Assembly: GCA_963575745.1 (NCBI GenBank)
Contig: CAUYUJ010012069.1
Span: forward strand, 62,001 to 126,000
Length of the DNA: 64,000 nucleotides
Direction of reading: 5' to 3'
Source of the DNA: Prorocentrum cordatum
Taxonomy: Eukaryota > Sar > Dinophyceae > Prorocentrales > Prorocentraceae
Part shown: positions 11,048-21,875 of the stretch, in pieces
Position numbering within the stretch: the stretch's first letter is position 1
Layout: each line of letters begins with the position of its first letter
Position numbers and translations under genes: made by a program
Notes under the pieces: model-generated
The model's database searches: none
What the model saw: only the letters and a program-made list of their open reading frames with translations
What the model was told of the DNA's origin: nothing

Positions 11048-12018
11048 AGCATGTAGGTGGCGATATGCCCCGCTGCGCCTGTGTACACCACAGCGCTCGC
11101 GTGCACCACAGCGCGCGTGTATACCACAGCGCCTGCGTACACCGCAACAACCGTGTGCAACGCACCGCTTCTGTACACCACAATGCTTCCGTACACTACA
11201 GCGCCGGCGCACACGTGTACACCGCAGCTACCATGTGCAACGCAGCACCTGTGTACACCACAGTGTTTGCGTGCACCGCAGCGGCTGTGCACGCCACAGC
11301 GCGCGTCTACACCACAGCATCCACGTGCAACGCAACGCTGGTGTACACCACGACGCCTGCGTGGATAGGACAAGTATAGGAGCATGTACGTGAGGATCTG
11401 CTGCGAACAAATTGACGCCACGCCAGGAAAGTGCTGATAATCGAATGCGACGTTATTCCCTCTTCCCTCCCCCTCCCACCTCCACCACCTCCTCCTCCTC
11501 CTCGTCCTCCTCCTCCTCCTTGCCCCCTGTCGTGCTGGTTGGCGCTACAGCGGACGACGAAAATGGGAGGAGTTAGGGTGATGCGGGCGGACTCGGGAGG
11601 ACTCGTGAATTCAAGCGGCGCTCCGTTGTCCATGAGGATTCTGTTATATTGTTTTCAGTGGAAGCCAAAAGCGCTCCATTTTGTCATAATGATTCGATAT
11701 AACATTCTAAATACAACAGTGGTGCTGTGTTGCACACGGTTGCTGTGGTGCACACAGGCGCCGTGGTGCATACAGGCACTGCAATGCACGCAGGCATTGC
11801 GGTGATGTGGTGTTGTGTTGCACACGGCTGATGTGGTGCACAGGCGCTATGGTGTGCACAAAACCTGTTGTGCACGCAGGCATGGTGGCACAAACTGACG
11901 CTGTGTTGCACGCGAATGCTGTGGTGTGCATAGGCGGCGTGGTGTACACAGGGGCTGTGGTGCATGCAGGCACTGTGGTGTGCACGGTCGTTGTGGTGCA
12001 AGTCGCCACCTACATGCT
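11048..12018. repeat. Fold-back structure: inverted 18-bp minisatellite arms with 16-bp perfect ends
   Basis: AGCATGTAGGTGGCGA (11048-11063) is the exact reverse complement of TCGCCACCTACATGCT (12003-12018). Inside, the left arm (about 11064-11355) is an 18-bp tandem repeat of the form CACCACAGCGCCTGCGTA. The right arm (about 11715-12002) is the same unit in inverse orientation, GCTGTGGTGCACACAGGC. The centre, about 11370-11710, is unrelated CT-rich and AT-richer sequence. This is the layout of a fold-back transposable element. His/Thr/Val repeat peptides read from the arms are products of the 18-bp period. Confidence 0.85.
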
Positions 12019-12180
12019 GGCGCTACCCGTTCTCCGTCATTCCTCGGCACTCCCAGACGCCGCCGGCGTAAAACGTGACGTCATCGATCCCCTCCACCCC
12101 GCCACTAGATGATTGCCGTCGTCGGCCCGCGTACGCGCGCACGACGATTATGAGCGACGAGCGACAAGCCACGAGCGATT

Positions 12181-12221
<41 letters not shown>

Positions 12222-12341
12222 TGCGGACCAGACTCCGATGCGGATCCCTACGCGAATCCCAATGCGCATGGCGGCAATGCCCGGAGCACACTGGGGGGGG
12301 AGCGTTGCTTCATAGGGGGGGAGCGGGGGCAATGACGCTCG
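12019..12341. repeat. Spacer with (ACG)n microsatellite
   Basis: A GAC trinucleotide tract occupies about 12179-12222, and GGGGGGG runs lie near 12294 and 12318. Nothing else is recognised between the fold-back and the minus-strand gene. Confidence 0.8.
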
Positions 12342-13672
12342 TCATGCCCCAAGCTGTAGAGAAATGGGCTCCTGTTCGCCCATCTCGTGGCCCCTCCCCA
12401 TGCGCTCGGCCTGCGCCTTGGCGTGGCCCTCTTGTCGATGCGTCGCGCGATCGAGCATTTCTCCAAGTGTTCTCGGACCTGGCGGCCTGTTCGAACTCGC
12501 GCAGCCTCCTTGAGTCAGCAGTCTCCGCCCGGTGCTCATCTCCGCCCGGAACATATCCACGGGCAGACGCTGGCAACGGCGCGCAGTCAGAAGGGGCCAG
12601 CTCCCGGCGCAGAGGCAGCGGCGATCCGTTCCTCGAGCTTCTCTCGCGCCCCACGTTCCTCATCCTCTTTTCTTTGATGCCTTCTGCATGCATGGACCGT
12701 CTCGCGCTCGGAGCAGCAGTGGGCGCGCATCTCGCGTTCTGGGGCGCAATGTTCATCGCGAGTGCCCCTTTTGCATGAGCTGCAGTCGTGGCGGGCCGTC
12801 TCAAAGCAGATGAAGCACCATTGCGCGCCCGTGCAAGGGCGGCGCGCGCTTGATCTGTCTCGGCGCGGCCGGTTTCCCCGACGCGGGCGGCGCTGGCGGC
12901 GGGGGAACTCGCGCGGCAACAACAGCCGGAGCCGCAGTCGATGCTGTCCCCGCTGGCGCCCTCGAAGACGCCCCGATCGGATTCCACTGCGCCCGGTGTC
13001 CGGTGACCCCGCGATACAGTTTTTTCCGTTCGGCCTCCCGCATCTGCATCGTCCGCGCGGCCTTCTGCTCCATCTTTGGAGCGTCGGCGACGATTTCCTC
13101 TTCGGCGCGCGCCTCGATTTGCTGCGCCTTTTCCAAGGCGTTTCGGACTGGGGCAGCGGTGTGGACATCGCTCGCGATCGCCTCTTGAGCATCGACCTTC
13201 GCCCGGGACTGCGCGCGAAGCACTGCGCCCCGCGCTCGCTCCTCAACGACGGACTTCTCCTTCGCTGCCTGGCGGGCCGCGACCTCAGCGGCGGCGCGGT
13301 CTGACTCGGACTGCCCGTCGGCGGCGGCTGCCTCTGCCGCTGCGCGCGCGCTCCGATCTTCTGATTCCTGGAGCCCCTGTGCCGCGCGCGGCATAGTCGC
13401 GCGCTGAACCTCGCCAGCCCCCCGGGCGGCGCGCCTGGCCTCCTCTGCCAAGTTTTTTTTTTTGTTTTTGAAATTGAGCGCGGCGTTCGGACGCGGCAGC
13501 AACCTCCAGCCGGATGGCGCGCTCACGCATCTAGGCCGTCGCCGCCAGGGCCTGTTCGGCCGCTGCCGCCTGTCGGCGCCCTTCGAGAAGCTTCGCGGCA
13601 TGCGTCATTGCCTCTCGGCCCCGCTCTACCTGGGCAACGGCGGCAGCCCGTTGCTGGAGTTCTGATCGTCGG
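12342..13672 (-). pseudogene. 3' half of a split coiled-coil / Cys-rich protein gene
   Basis: From the insertion edge at 13672 the minus strand reads LQQRAAAVAQVERGREAMTH and AAKLLEGRRQAAAAEQALAA, then an in-frame TAG, then MRERAIRLEVAAASERRAQF. A T11 run at about 13454 shifts the frame into an Ala/Glu/Arg-rich coiled coil (AEEEIVADAPKMEQKAARTM, QMREAERKKLYRG) to about 12840. A cysteine cluster follows in another frame, WCFICFETARHDCSSCKRG and EHCAPEREMRAHCC, which could bind zinc. The end is a charged helix near EMLDRATHRQEGHAKAQAER, stopping at 12342. The function is unknown. The 5' half lies at 16230-17362, beyond a 2.56-kb insertion. Stops and shifts suggest decay, though homopolymer sequencing errors could account for the T-run shift. 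Confidence 0.55.
13660..13672. repeat. 13-bp direct repeat, left flank of insertion
   Basis: TTCTGATCGTCGG occurs here and again at 16230-16242, exactly at the two edges of the inserted minisatellite block. It is a candidate target-site duplication. Confidence 0.7.
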
Positions 13673-16229
13673 TTTAGAGCGTTTCCTCTTCCACCCCTCC
13701 TTCTTCCCCTTCGGGGGGGGGGGGTTACCCCTCCCCCTACCCCCTCCCCACTGACCTGGACAGGGGGGGGCGCGGGTAGTTAGAGCGCCCAAGATGGCCC
13801 AACGCGGCTCCAAGACAGCCTCAGGGAGCTCAAACTGACCTCCAAGATGGCTCCAGATAGCGCAAGATGCCTCAATATGGCCCCCGTGATGTTCCAAGAC
13901 GCTCCAAGAGCTTCCCAAAACAATTCCAAGTGCTCGCAAGAGCATCACTAGGATGCCTCCAAGAGGCCAAAATGCTTCAAACCCCTAGGGAAAATCAATG
14001 TTTTTGGTGTTCACACTTTTCCCCTTGCGATGCGCATCCGAGGCGTCAAGATGGCTCTAAGATGGCTCAAGATAGCTCCAAAACGGGCCCAATAAAGCCC
14101 CAAGACGGCGCCAAGAGCGGCAACGAACGCTCCAAGAGCACCACAAGAGGGGTTCAGGAGGCGATTTTAAAGGCTCTACAAGGGCGACGCTAAAAAATGC
14201 GTCCGCTTTCTTTGCCAGATCCCCTCCAACATGGCTCTACCAGCGCCTCCGGGGCCTCCAAGAGCGCTTCAAGAGCGCCCCAAACGACGCCCAAGACGCC
14301 TCCAAGAGGCTCACAAGGTCGTCAAAGATGGGCAAAGACGGCTCCATGAGAGCCTCGGGAAGCCCAAGACACCTTCCAAGATGGCCGACGTTTGCGCGAC
14401 CTGCCTCAGGATGGCTCCGACGATGTTTCAAGATGTTCCAAGACTGCTCAAAAACGATTCCAACAGGCTGGCTCAAGATAGCGCAACCTGTCTCAAGATG
14501 GCTCCGGAGATGTTCCAAGACGCTCCGAGACCGCCCCAGGACGATTCCACATGGCCATATGAGCTCTCCAGGATCCCCTTCCCCCTCGCCTACCTATTAT
14601 TCCTCCTCCGTCATCCCCCTCCCCTTCTTTCTCATTTTTCCACATCTTTACAATATCTTCCCATAATTATCTGTTTCTGTTCCTTATCCACCTTCCCGCC
14701 CCCTTTCTCTTCCTCTTCCTTCCCCTTTCAATTCGTCTTCCTCCCCAGTATCATCCTGCTGCTCGTTCTCCTCGTTCTCGCCGTTGTCGTCCTACTCGTC
14801 TTCACCCTGCGTCATGCGATAATTGTTCTGCCTCTCGTCCTCTTCCCAAATTTATCCAGTCATTATGTTATTCTCTTACTTGTGATCCATATCGGCATAA
14901 TGCGACGACGCGTGTAAGAACAACCGAAACGATCAAATGCGCGCTCAAAGGCCTAGACTGTTCCTTCTGAACATCCGTCGTCGACGATTCAATTGCGCTC
15001 TATGTTGTCCGACGCAAGCTACGAAAAGCGTCGCGCACGACTGCTGCAAGCTAGAATATGAATCGGGGGTGTTCGTTTTTCTTCAAATTCCTGATCAGCG
15101 GCGTGGCGCGAAGGAAGGACAGCGCGACACAAAAGCACACAGTGTGAGATTTACTACGCGGAACGGCAATGATGCAAAAGACTGCGCGGAGCGCGAACAA
15201 CCTAGGAAAATGCCTAGCTGCAGAAGCGCGCGCGTCGCGCAACGGGCAGCGCGTGATCGCAAGACTCGCTGCTCCAAGCTCACTGAATCTGGCGCTAAAT
15301 TGACTTGAGCCAGTCGAATTGTTCAGAGCTGGGTTCAGCTCGGGCTTAGACCCCATGGAGCGAATATGCAAGTGGAAAACAAGGCAGCGCAGCAGGTCGC
15401 CACGGCGCAAACCGCCGAAGACCTCAAATGGAGGGAGGAGAGCCAGGAGAGGAGAGGAGCGGAGAGGCGGAAGCCTCAACAATCACTTTCATAGAGTGTC
15501 TCTGTACAACAAGTAGACCAACGAACATCCATCATTCAGAAGAAGGCTCAGTACAGCATGTAGAACAAATAGCACCTAGTGTCACTCGTAATGTCTCAAG
15601 AATCCCACCAGCCCTCTGGGCGTCGGTGGTTTAGGGCGTTTCCTCCTTCACCCCTCCCTCTTCCCCTTCGGGCCCCCCCCCCCCCCCCCCCGCCCCCTCC
15701 CCGCTGACCTGGGCAGGAGGGGCGGGGGGCGGTCAGAGCGTCCAGAACGGCCTCGGCGAGGAAGCCAAAATCATTGATGTTACAATGGTTTCGGCCCCAT
15801 TTTGGCCTTCTGAGGGGGCAGCGCTAATTGGAGCCCCCCTCTTCTTTGATCGATTTCCTCCCCGATGGCCGCAAGAGGCCCCCAGGATGCCCCAAGAGGC
15901 CGCAGGATGGCCCCGAGATGGCCCCAAGAAGCTCCCCAAGAGGCCCCCAGGAGGCCCCCAGGAGACCCCCAAGAGGCCCCGAGAGACTCCCCAGAGGCAC
16001 TCAAGAAGCGCCCAGGATGCCCCAAGAAACGCCCAGGAGGCCCCCAAAGGCCCCAAGATGGCCCGAAGAGGCCCCGAGAGGCCCCCAGGAGGCCCCAAAG
16101 AAAATCCCGAACGGCCCGCAGAGGCCCCCCCGAGGCACCCAAGACGCCGAAAAGCCCTTCAGGACGACCCTCTACTCGCCTGGGCGTCGTTTCTGGACGG
16201 GCTGGGGGGGGTGCGCGAAGCGTCTAGAA
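13673..16229. mobile_element. 2.56-kb insertion carrying CCAAGA minisatellites, possibly composite
   Basis: The block starts TTTAGAGCGTTTCC, continues with a CT-rich header (CCCTTCGGGGGGGG) and a degenerate minisatellite of AAGATGGCTCCAAGA-like words (about 13790-14560). A second header follows at about 15600-15720 (AATCCCACCAGCCCTCTGGG, then a poly-C run at about 15673-15691), and a CCCCAAGAGGCCCC array at about 15870-16140. It ends GTGCGCGAAGCGTCTAG. Between the arrays, 14560-15600 is CT-rich then mixed sequence with no recognised gene. It is flanked by 13-bp direct repeats and splits one reading frame. Two headers suggest two tandem or nested copies of an array-carrying element. Confidence 0.65.
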
Positions 16230-16242
16230 TTCTGATCGTCGG
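16230..16242. repeat. 13-bp direct repeat, right flank of insertion
   Basis: TTCTGATCGTCGG, identical to 13660-13672. Removing one copy plus the 2557-bp insert rejoins the minus-strand reading frame. Confidence 0.7.
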
Positions 16243-17362
16243 AATTGCTCGCACATCTCGGCGAAATCCCGCCCTGGGGCCTCTGTGATCTCGAGCCTCT
16301 TCCCCCGCTCGGCCTCGCGCCGCTCGTTCGCGCGCAAACCCGCGCACTCGCGCGCGGCTGGGGCATCGCGCGTTGGGCGCAAGAAGTTCAGTCTGCAGAG
16401 GCCGCAAAACCCTGGGCACCAATGACACGCTGGCTTCTTGCAGTGGCCAAGCTCAGGGCGCCGCGTTTCAGGGGCCGCCGCGCACCGCGCCCCGACATGA
16501 ACGCGCTGCGCGTTGATGCGCGCGCTGCGCGCGCTCGACCGGCCTGACAGAACCGCAATGTCGGGCGCGTCCGATCGCACCCGCGACACCCGCCCTCTTT
16601 CCGAGCTCCTCTTGCGGGGAGAGCGAAGCGAACACGCGGGTCAAGAGTCTCGGGCGCTGGGGTCGAAGACCGACAGCCGGGCTGGACAGTGGGCGGGGGG
16701 GGGCCCGGCCGCGTAGCTGCCGCGTCTCTGGTGCGCCGTCAGATCTTTTTCGCTCGATGAGCGGGCGCGCCGTTGCCAGACTGACAGACTGACCGTCTCG
16801 CGCCTTTGCTTGGTAGAAGTTCTGGCCGGGCTGTCCGCGGGCCGGCGCCCCGCGATTTCCTCGAGATCCTGCTCGTGGGAGTCGCCGGGGGGGGCGCGGC
16901 CTCCTCGCAGTCGGCGAAGGGCGCGGGCGCAGAGGATGGTTCGTCGGCCAGGGAAGCAAGAGAACTGGCGCCACAGGCCCCAGTTTCCGCTCCCGGCGGC
17001 GGGTCGGCACGACCGTAGGCGAGCGGACTGGGCGTCGACTTGGAGGAGACATGCTCTTCTGATGAGATAGAGTCCAGGTCCTGCTCGTCCTCCGACAGGT
17101 TCATGGCGATGCCGGGGTGGCTGGCGATGGGTGCCGGCATCTACTCGGCGCGCTCGTGCCAGTCGGGCTCCTTGTCGCGGCTGGCCCTCGGAGTCTCTGG
17201 GCGGTGCTCATCGCCGCAAGACATGTTCCAGCTGATCTTCGGATGAGTGCGCGGGCTGTGTCCCCCAACGTAGCCGGGGGAAACAGCCCCAGGAACGTTC
17301 ATACTTGGGCCGTGGCGTTGGTCTTCTGTCTTTCGTGCATCGTGCACCGTGGGGAATGACAT
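16230..17362 (-). pseudogene. 5' half of the split coiled-coil / Cys-rich protein gene
   Basis: An ATG at 17362 opens a frame reading MSFPTVHDARKTEDQRHG, crosses one TAG at about 17141, and continues as an acidic Ser-rich segment (LSEDEQDLDSISSEEHV). A change of frame near 16830 gives GQNFYQAKARDGQSVSLATA. A further change gives a Cys cluster, CKKPACHWCPGFCGLC, then charged helix (ANERREAERGKRLEITEAPG) and RDFAEMCEQFRRSE, ending at the insertion. EQFRRSE and the downstream LQQRAAAV are in the same phase once the insert and one 13-bp repeat are removed. The upstream ATG follows a purine-rich stretch. The function is unknown; the pattern of metal-binding cysteines plus coiled coil is all that can be said. 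Confidence 0.5.
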
Positions 17363-17722
17363 CGCGCCTCCCTCTCGTGACGGCTGATTATCGGCGTTTT
17401 GTCAGCTCTCCGTCAAAAAAGGAGCTTTCGCGACCCGATTAAACTGCAAAGCGTGTTCGTGCTATTCTTGATGATCCTCATCCTGTAATAGTTTCTTGCC
17501 CTGGTTCACGCAGATTATGGGAGCCGCACATATCCCTGCCATTGCTTAAGTAAGTGCGCCGTTCAGCTAAGTCCGCGGTGATCGGAGTAGACCCGGCCGG
17601 CCGAGGAGGGCGCCCGAAGGGCGCGCGCAGCGGGGCGGGGCGCTCCTATGCCATCTCAGCCGAAACAGCTTCGGCGGGCATCGTCGTCAGGCAACGGCAT
17701 GGCAGCGATGCGGCGGCAACGC
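17363..17722. other. No feature recognised; possible 5' flank of the minus-strand gene
   Basis: About 360 bp of mixed sequence with a GC-rich patch near 17595-17645. I see no repeat unit and no frame with protein-like composition. A promoter for the gene starting near 17362 would lie here, but dinoflagellate promoters have no reliable motif to read. Confidence 0.35.
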
Positions 17723-18241
17723 AGGGGTGATGACTAAATCAACTGATATTCCTTCCTCCTCCTCGCCTTCCTCCTCCTCCTCCTCCTCCACCTCCTCCAC
17801 CTCCTCCTCCTCCTCCACCACCTCATCGGATTCATCAGTTCTTGGGGTACGACGGTTTCTCCAAACCGTTGTTTCTCTGTTTTCTGGCCCACTGCCCCGA
17901 TCAGCGCTACTCGTCTGATCATCGTCTCTGGATGGGCCGCCCTTCTCGTTATCCTCCTCCTTAGACTTGACCTACGGCTCAAAGTCTATCAAGACTGGTC
18001 GGCGATGAAACTAAACGTGTGCACCTGATCTACCCACGACCTTTCGAGCAAACGTCGAGCATTCTGCAAGCGCGGCGGCCTCAGACAGGAACTAGTCGAT
18101 CCAGGAGCTGTGGAATGTCCTATTCCTCCTGCTCCCTCCCTCCTCCTCCTCCTCCACCGCCTCCTTTTCATACTGTTTCTATTGTTCTTTCCTATCCTCG
18201 TCCCCCTCCCCCTCCTCCTCCTCCTCCCCCTCCTCCTCCTC

Positions 18242-18295
<54 letters not shown>

Positions 18296-18590
18296 CTCCT
18301 CCTCATCCTCCTCCTCCTCCTCCTCCTCCTCCTCCTCCTCCTCCTCCTCCTCCTCCTCCTCCTTACATTATTCATCCGCCACCCCTTGGAGTACGACGGC
18401 TTCCCAAGCTCTTTGTTCCTCTGTGTGTTCCCCGCTTCACTGTCCAGGGCAACTCGTCTGGGCATCGTCTCTGGATTGGCATCTCGCCTTTCCACTTCGG
18501 ATGGCCTTCCGAGGTCAACGCCCAAAAGCGTCTCCACAGCGCCCCAAGAGGGTATCGTGAGGCGATGTGGGATGATATCGAGAAGCGACT
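17723..18590. repeat. TCC/CGTCCT microsatellites and a degenerate 120-bp direct repeat
   Basis: (TCC)n tracts lie at about 17755-17822 and 18120-18160. A long TCCTCC/CGTCCT tract covers about 18188-18362. After each main tract a similar block follows: GGGGTACGACGGTTTCTCC at 17844, and TTGGAGTACGACGGCTTCCC at about 18385 with CGTCTCTGGAT about 80 bp further on in both. This is a degenerate duplicated unit made of tract plus flank. Confidence 0.75.
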
Positions 18591-19030
18591 CTAAAGCCCT
18601 CCGTTCTCTGATCGATCTTCTTCAAGACGGCCCAAAGAGGGTCCAACTTGGCGGAAGACGACCTCCAACGTGCCTCTCAGGGGCCCCACGATGACGCAAA
18701 TAGACACCCAATATCGCCCCAGGACGGCCCCGTGAGCGCCCGAGAGCGCCCCAAGAGGGCCCAAACGGCGACTTTGAGTGTCTAAGATGGCCCAAGATGG
18801 CTCCAAGAGCGCCTCAGAAAGCCCAAGATGACCTCCAAGATGGCTCAAGATATCCGAAGATGGCTGCAAATGGACCCTTGCGCGTTACAGGACGCTCCAA
18901 GACCGCCCCTGAAACGGCTCCACGTGGCAACGGAGCTTTCATCATTCCACCAGCCCACCTAATTTCGCCCGGTGCCTCGTCCAACCCCTCCCTCTTTCCC
19001 TTCGGAGAGGGGTATATCACTGCTCCCTAT
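18591..19030. repeat. CCAAGA-type minisatellite block with CT-rich header
   Basis: Degenerate words such as CCCCAAGAGGGCCCAA and CCAAGATGGCTCCAAGAG repeat to about 18930. CCACCAGCCCACCTAATTTC and CCCTTCGGAGAGGGG follow, the same kind of header seen at 13680, 15640, 19890 and 55290. The order array-then-header is inverted relative to 13673. Confidence 0.75.
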
Positions 19031-19039
19031 TGATAGACA

Positions 19040-19500
19040 CCCCCTCCCCCAAGCGACTGGCAGCCAACAAGGAACAATGATGACCCCATGAGCACACCTC
19101 CGAACCGTCCTTGCCAAAAATTATACGAACACACGCTCTGCCTCCAAATTCGGAAAATGCGCAACCAACCCGATGCGGGCCTCCCCACCATCCCTGTCCT
19201 AAAGCAATACCAAATACAATTTGGGGTAAGGTCTGGAGTCATCTTCGTGAAGCCCGCGAGCAGTTCGCACTGCTGTTTGTCAGGGGTGGCGGGGGTGGCA
19301 GCATATTGCCTGCCGTGCGCAGGGCCACCATCCCTGACAAAAAACAATACAACATCCACCTCGTGGCTAAATCTGGATCGTGCGCGGCCACCCCGCGATC
19401 ACAGTGAAGTGGTTTTTGACAGGGACGGCGAGGGTGATGGCGTATGGCCTGCTGTGCGCAGGCCCACCAAACGCAATGATGCGCATTGGCTTTCGGAAAG
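19040..19500. repeat. Tandem unit of about 136 bp, degenerate
   Basis: TGTTTGTCAGGGGTGGCGG (about 19273) and TTTTTGACAGGGACGGCG (about 19412) start similar blocks, both running into a GCCTGCYGTGCGCAGG core. ACCATCCCTGTCCTAAAG and ACCATCCCTGACAAAAAA recur in the same spacing. A related word, CATCATCCCTGTCAAA, appears at about 48345. It may be a small mobile unit. Confidence 0.6.
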
Positions 19501-19539
19501 GATGGTGGGGGCCGACATGTTTCCCGATGTGTGCTATCA

Positions 19540-19790
19540 CGTGCGCTGGCACACCTGGCGCACGGTGCGTGTGCCCCGAACGTGGCGCACATGGCGCGGC
19601 TGGGGTATGTATGCGGCACACCCGGCGCACGCGGAGGCGCGTGGCGCATCTGGCGCACCAGGCGTGCTTAATTAGCACGCCCGGGCCCCAGGGGTGCCTG
19701 GCGCGCGTGGCGCGCCTGGCACGCGTGGTACACACTCGCCCCAACGTCGCGCACATGGGTTCGGTTTTGGTTCCCATTCGCTGCCCATCC
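19540..19790. repeat. TGGCGCAC-rich short tandem repeat
   Basis: TGGCGCACCTGGCGCAC-like 9-10-bp words repeat irregularly with an inserted CGCCCGGGCCCC palindromic patch at about 19679. No gene recognised. Confidence 0.75.
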
Positions 19791-19879
19791 AAAGACGACC
19801 GCTGATCATGCTGAGGCTCGGGTGTTACTTATGTGTTGGGAGGGCGGGTGGGAGTGAGCTAGACGGCTTGCTACCTAGG

Positions 19880-20640
19880 AAAAAGAGGTCTCGACCCCTC
19901 CCTCTACCCCTCCCCTGGACCTGGAGAGGGGGTTCGCGAGGCGTTGGAGCGTCCAATATGGCTCTAGGAGGGCCTCAGCAAGCTCAAGCTGACCTCCAAG
20001 ATGGCTAAATATATCCCAAGTTGACCCAGCATGGCTCCAAAGATGCTTCAAGAGGCCCCAAGACCGCCCCAAGACGGCTCCGAGTGACCACGGAGCCTCC
20101 CCAGGAGGCCACCAAGAGGCCAACATCCTTCAAACACCTACGGGAAGTTACGGATTCGTGCCTTTTTCACGCTTTCGCTTCCGATGGCCTTCCAAGGCCT
20201 CAAGATATCTCCAAGAGGGCCCCTGAGGGCCCCAAGAGAGGCCCAATAGAGCCCCAAGACGGCCCCAAAAACGCCCAAGAGCGTTCCAAGAGCGCCCCCC
20301 GAAGGGGTCCAAGAGGCGATTGTGGGGACTCCTGGCGGGAATTTAATCGGAGTTTCCATATGTTTCAATCGATCTCCTCCCATATGGCCCCTAAAACGCT
20401 CCCAAGGCCCCCAAGAGCGCCTCAAAAAGGCCCAAGAAGCGCCCAGGAGGCCTCGAGAGGCGCCCACGGAGCCTCCAATATGCCCCAAAAAAGACATCCG
20501 AAAGGCCCCAAAAGGCTGTCCGAGGTACCAAAGACGCTCCAAGAGGCCTCCAAACAACTTCCACGAGACATCCGAAGAGACTCTGAGAGGCAACTCGCTA
20601 GAACATTGTTTCTGGATGAGCTGGTGGGAATACTTTTGGT
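19880..20640. repeat. CCAAGA-type minisatellite block with CT-rich header
   Basis: The header CCCCTCCCTCTACCCCTCCC with CTGGACCTGGAGAGGG at about 19895-19932 is followed by about 650 bp of degenerate CCAAGAGGCCCCAAGACC words. Same family as 13673-16229, 18591-19030 and 60590-61130. Confidence 0.8.
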
Positions 20641-21345
20641 CAACAGGCTCGCGAGGCGGGGCGACAGCCGTCCGAACACTAGTCGGGCCGCGACTAGGCA
20701 GCAGGAAAAGAACGGAAAGCGAAGCGAGCGAGCGGGCAGCCACTTAGAAAACCAGAACCGATACTCCCAACCCGGTGGCGTTGGAAATCCCGGTGGCGAC
20801 CAGCAAGTAAGCGCAGCCAAAATGGCGCGGCGGCGCGACCATAAACACGCAGAGGTCAATCGCTCGGTGTGAGTCAGGCAAGCAGCACCGTCAGAGACGA
20901 ACTAGACCGACGACCCACCCAGACGACATCCGTGAAGTAGGCGACACAAATGCCACAACATCGTGTCGGCGCAAAAGTGAAGAGGGGCAACCTCATCACC
21001 GCCAAGAGTGCAAACGGCAGTAAAACCTGTACCACTTGTCGAAAGCGAAGTCTATGCAGGAATACGCCGGCCAACGAGCGTACAGAGCCACACTTGCCGA
21101 ACCCGAAGTGCAGGTACCGCACCGTAGGCAGTGTAGCAAGAGAGACCCATTAGAACCTTCCGGTCGTCTGTAGGGGCCGACACCAGCCACGAGCAGGCCA
21201 GGGCGCACCTGACCTCAGCGAGTGTGACGCAGCACCATTCCCTGTGTGAGCCCTTGCATGAATTCCAGACCACCTGAACGCCATCAGGAAGCAGTATTGG
21301 GCAGCAAACCCCAGCCGCCAGGGAAGAGCCGTGTGAAACAGGAGG
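20641..21345. other. No gene recognised
   Basis: About 700 bp of mixed sequence. It starts at GCTGGTGGGAATACTTTTGG (20620-20639), which resembles the dispersed CTGGTGGGGATAC end motif, and holds a small inverted pair CTAGTCG...CGACTAG near 20680-20698. No conserved frame or repeat unit is visible. Confidence 0.4.
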
Positions 21346-21610
21346 GAGAGCACCCCGGTGCAACAGCTGGCCGCGGTGGCATGAGGATGCAGGAGGAGAG
21401 GAGGGGAAGTGCACGCCAGGCACGGTAGGCACCCCGGTGTGGCAGCTAACAGCTGCAGCATTAGGATGCAAGAGGGGAGGGGAGGAAGTGCACGCCAGGC
21501 ACACGGTGTGGGTGCAACAGCTAACCGCTGCGGCATAAGGATACAGGGGGAGAGGAAGGGAAGTGCACGCCAAGCGCGGTAGGCACCCCGGTGTGGCAGC
21601 TAATCGCTGC
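21346..21610. repeat. Tandem repeat of about 80 bp, four degenerate units
   Basis: The word CACCCCGGTGYRRCAGCTAA with GGAAGTGCACGCCAAGC-like ends recurs at about 21350, 21430, 21505 and 21585. No coding role suggested. Confidence 0.75.
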
Positions 21611-21875
21611 AGCTGGTGGGGATATTTTTTTTGGTCGCGGCCGCGGGCGAGAGCGCACACGGCGAGTCGTAAGTCCGGGGCGCGGGCCTACTAATTGACA
21701 ACAGGAGACTGGTGGGGATACTTTTTGATTGGCGGCTCCAAGGAAGAGTCCGAGAAGCGGGGCGGGCGCGTCTGGGGCACTGGTGGGGATACTTTTTTGA
21801 TTCGCGGCCTGCAAGGAGAAGTCCAGAGGGCGGTAAGAACTGGTGGGGATACGCGAAGCGTCAATAATTTTGAGA
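21611..21875. repeat. Cluster of four CTGGTGGGGATA motifs
   Basis: CTGGTGGGGATA occurs at about 21614, 21710, 21780 and 21840 with spacings of roughly 60-96 bp. The last reads CTGGTGGGGATACGCGAAGC followed by GTCAATAATTTT. The same string forms the outer ends of the inverted elements at 52284 and 56720. The cluster looks like repeated insertion or duplication of element ends. Confidence 0.7.

Noticed and set aside
13652-16245. The 2.56-kb insertion as an ordinary GT-AG intron
   Set aside because: The ends that keep the frame (within TTCTGATCGTCGG) do not provide a GT/GC/GA donor together with an AG acceptor at the same offset; insertion is simpler, though an unusual intron is not excluded.
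18835-18850. Relic of a dinoflagellate spliced leader (GATGGCTCAAG)
   Set aside because: The word matches only the end of the leader loosely and is one of many CCAAGATGGCTCCAAG minisatellite variants.
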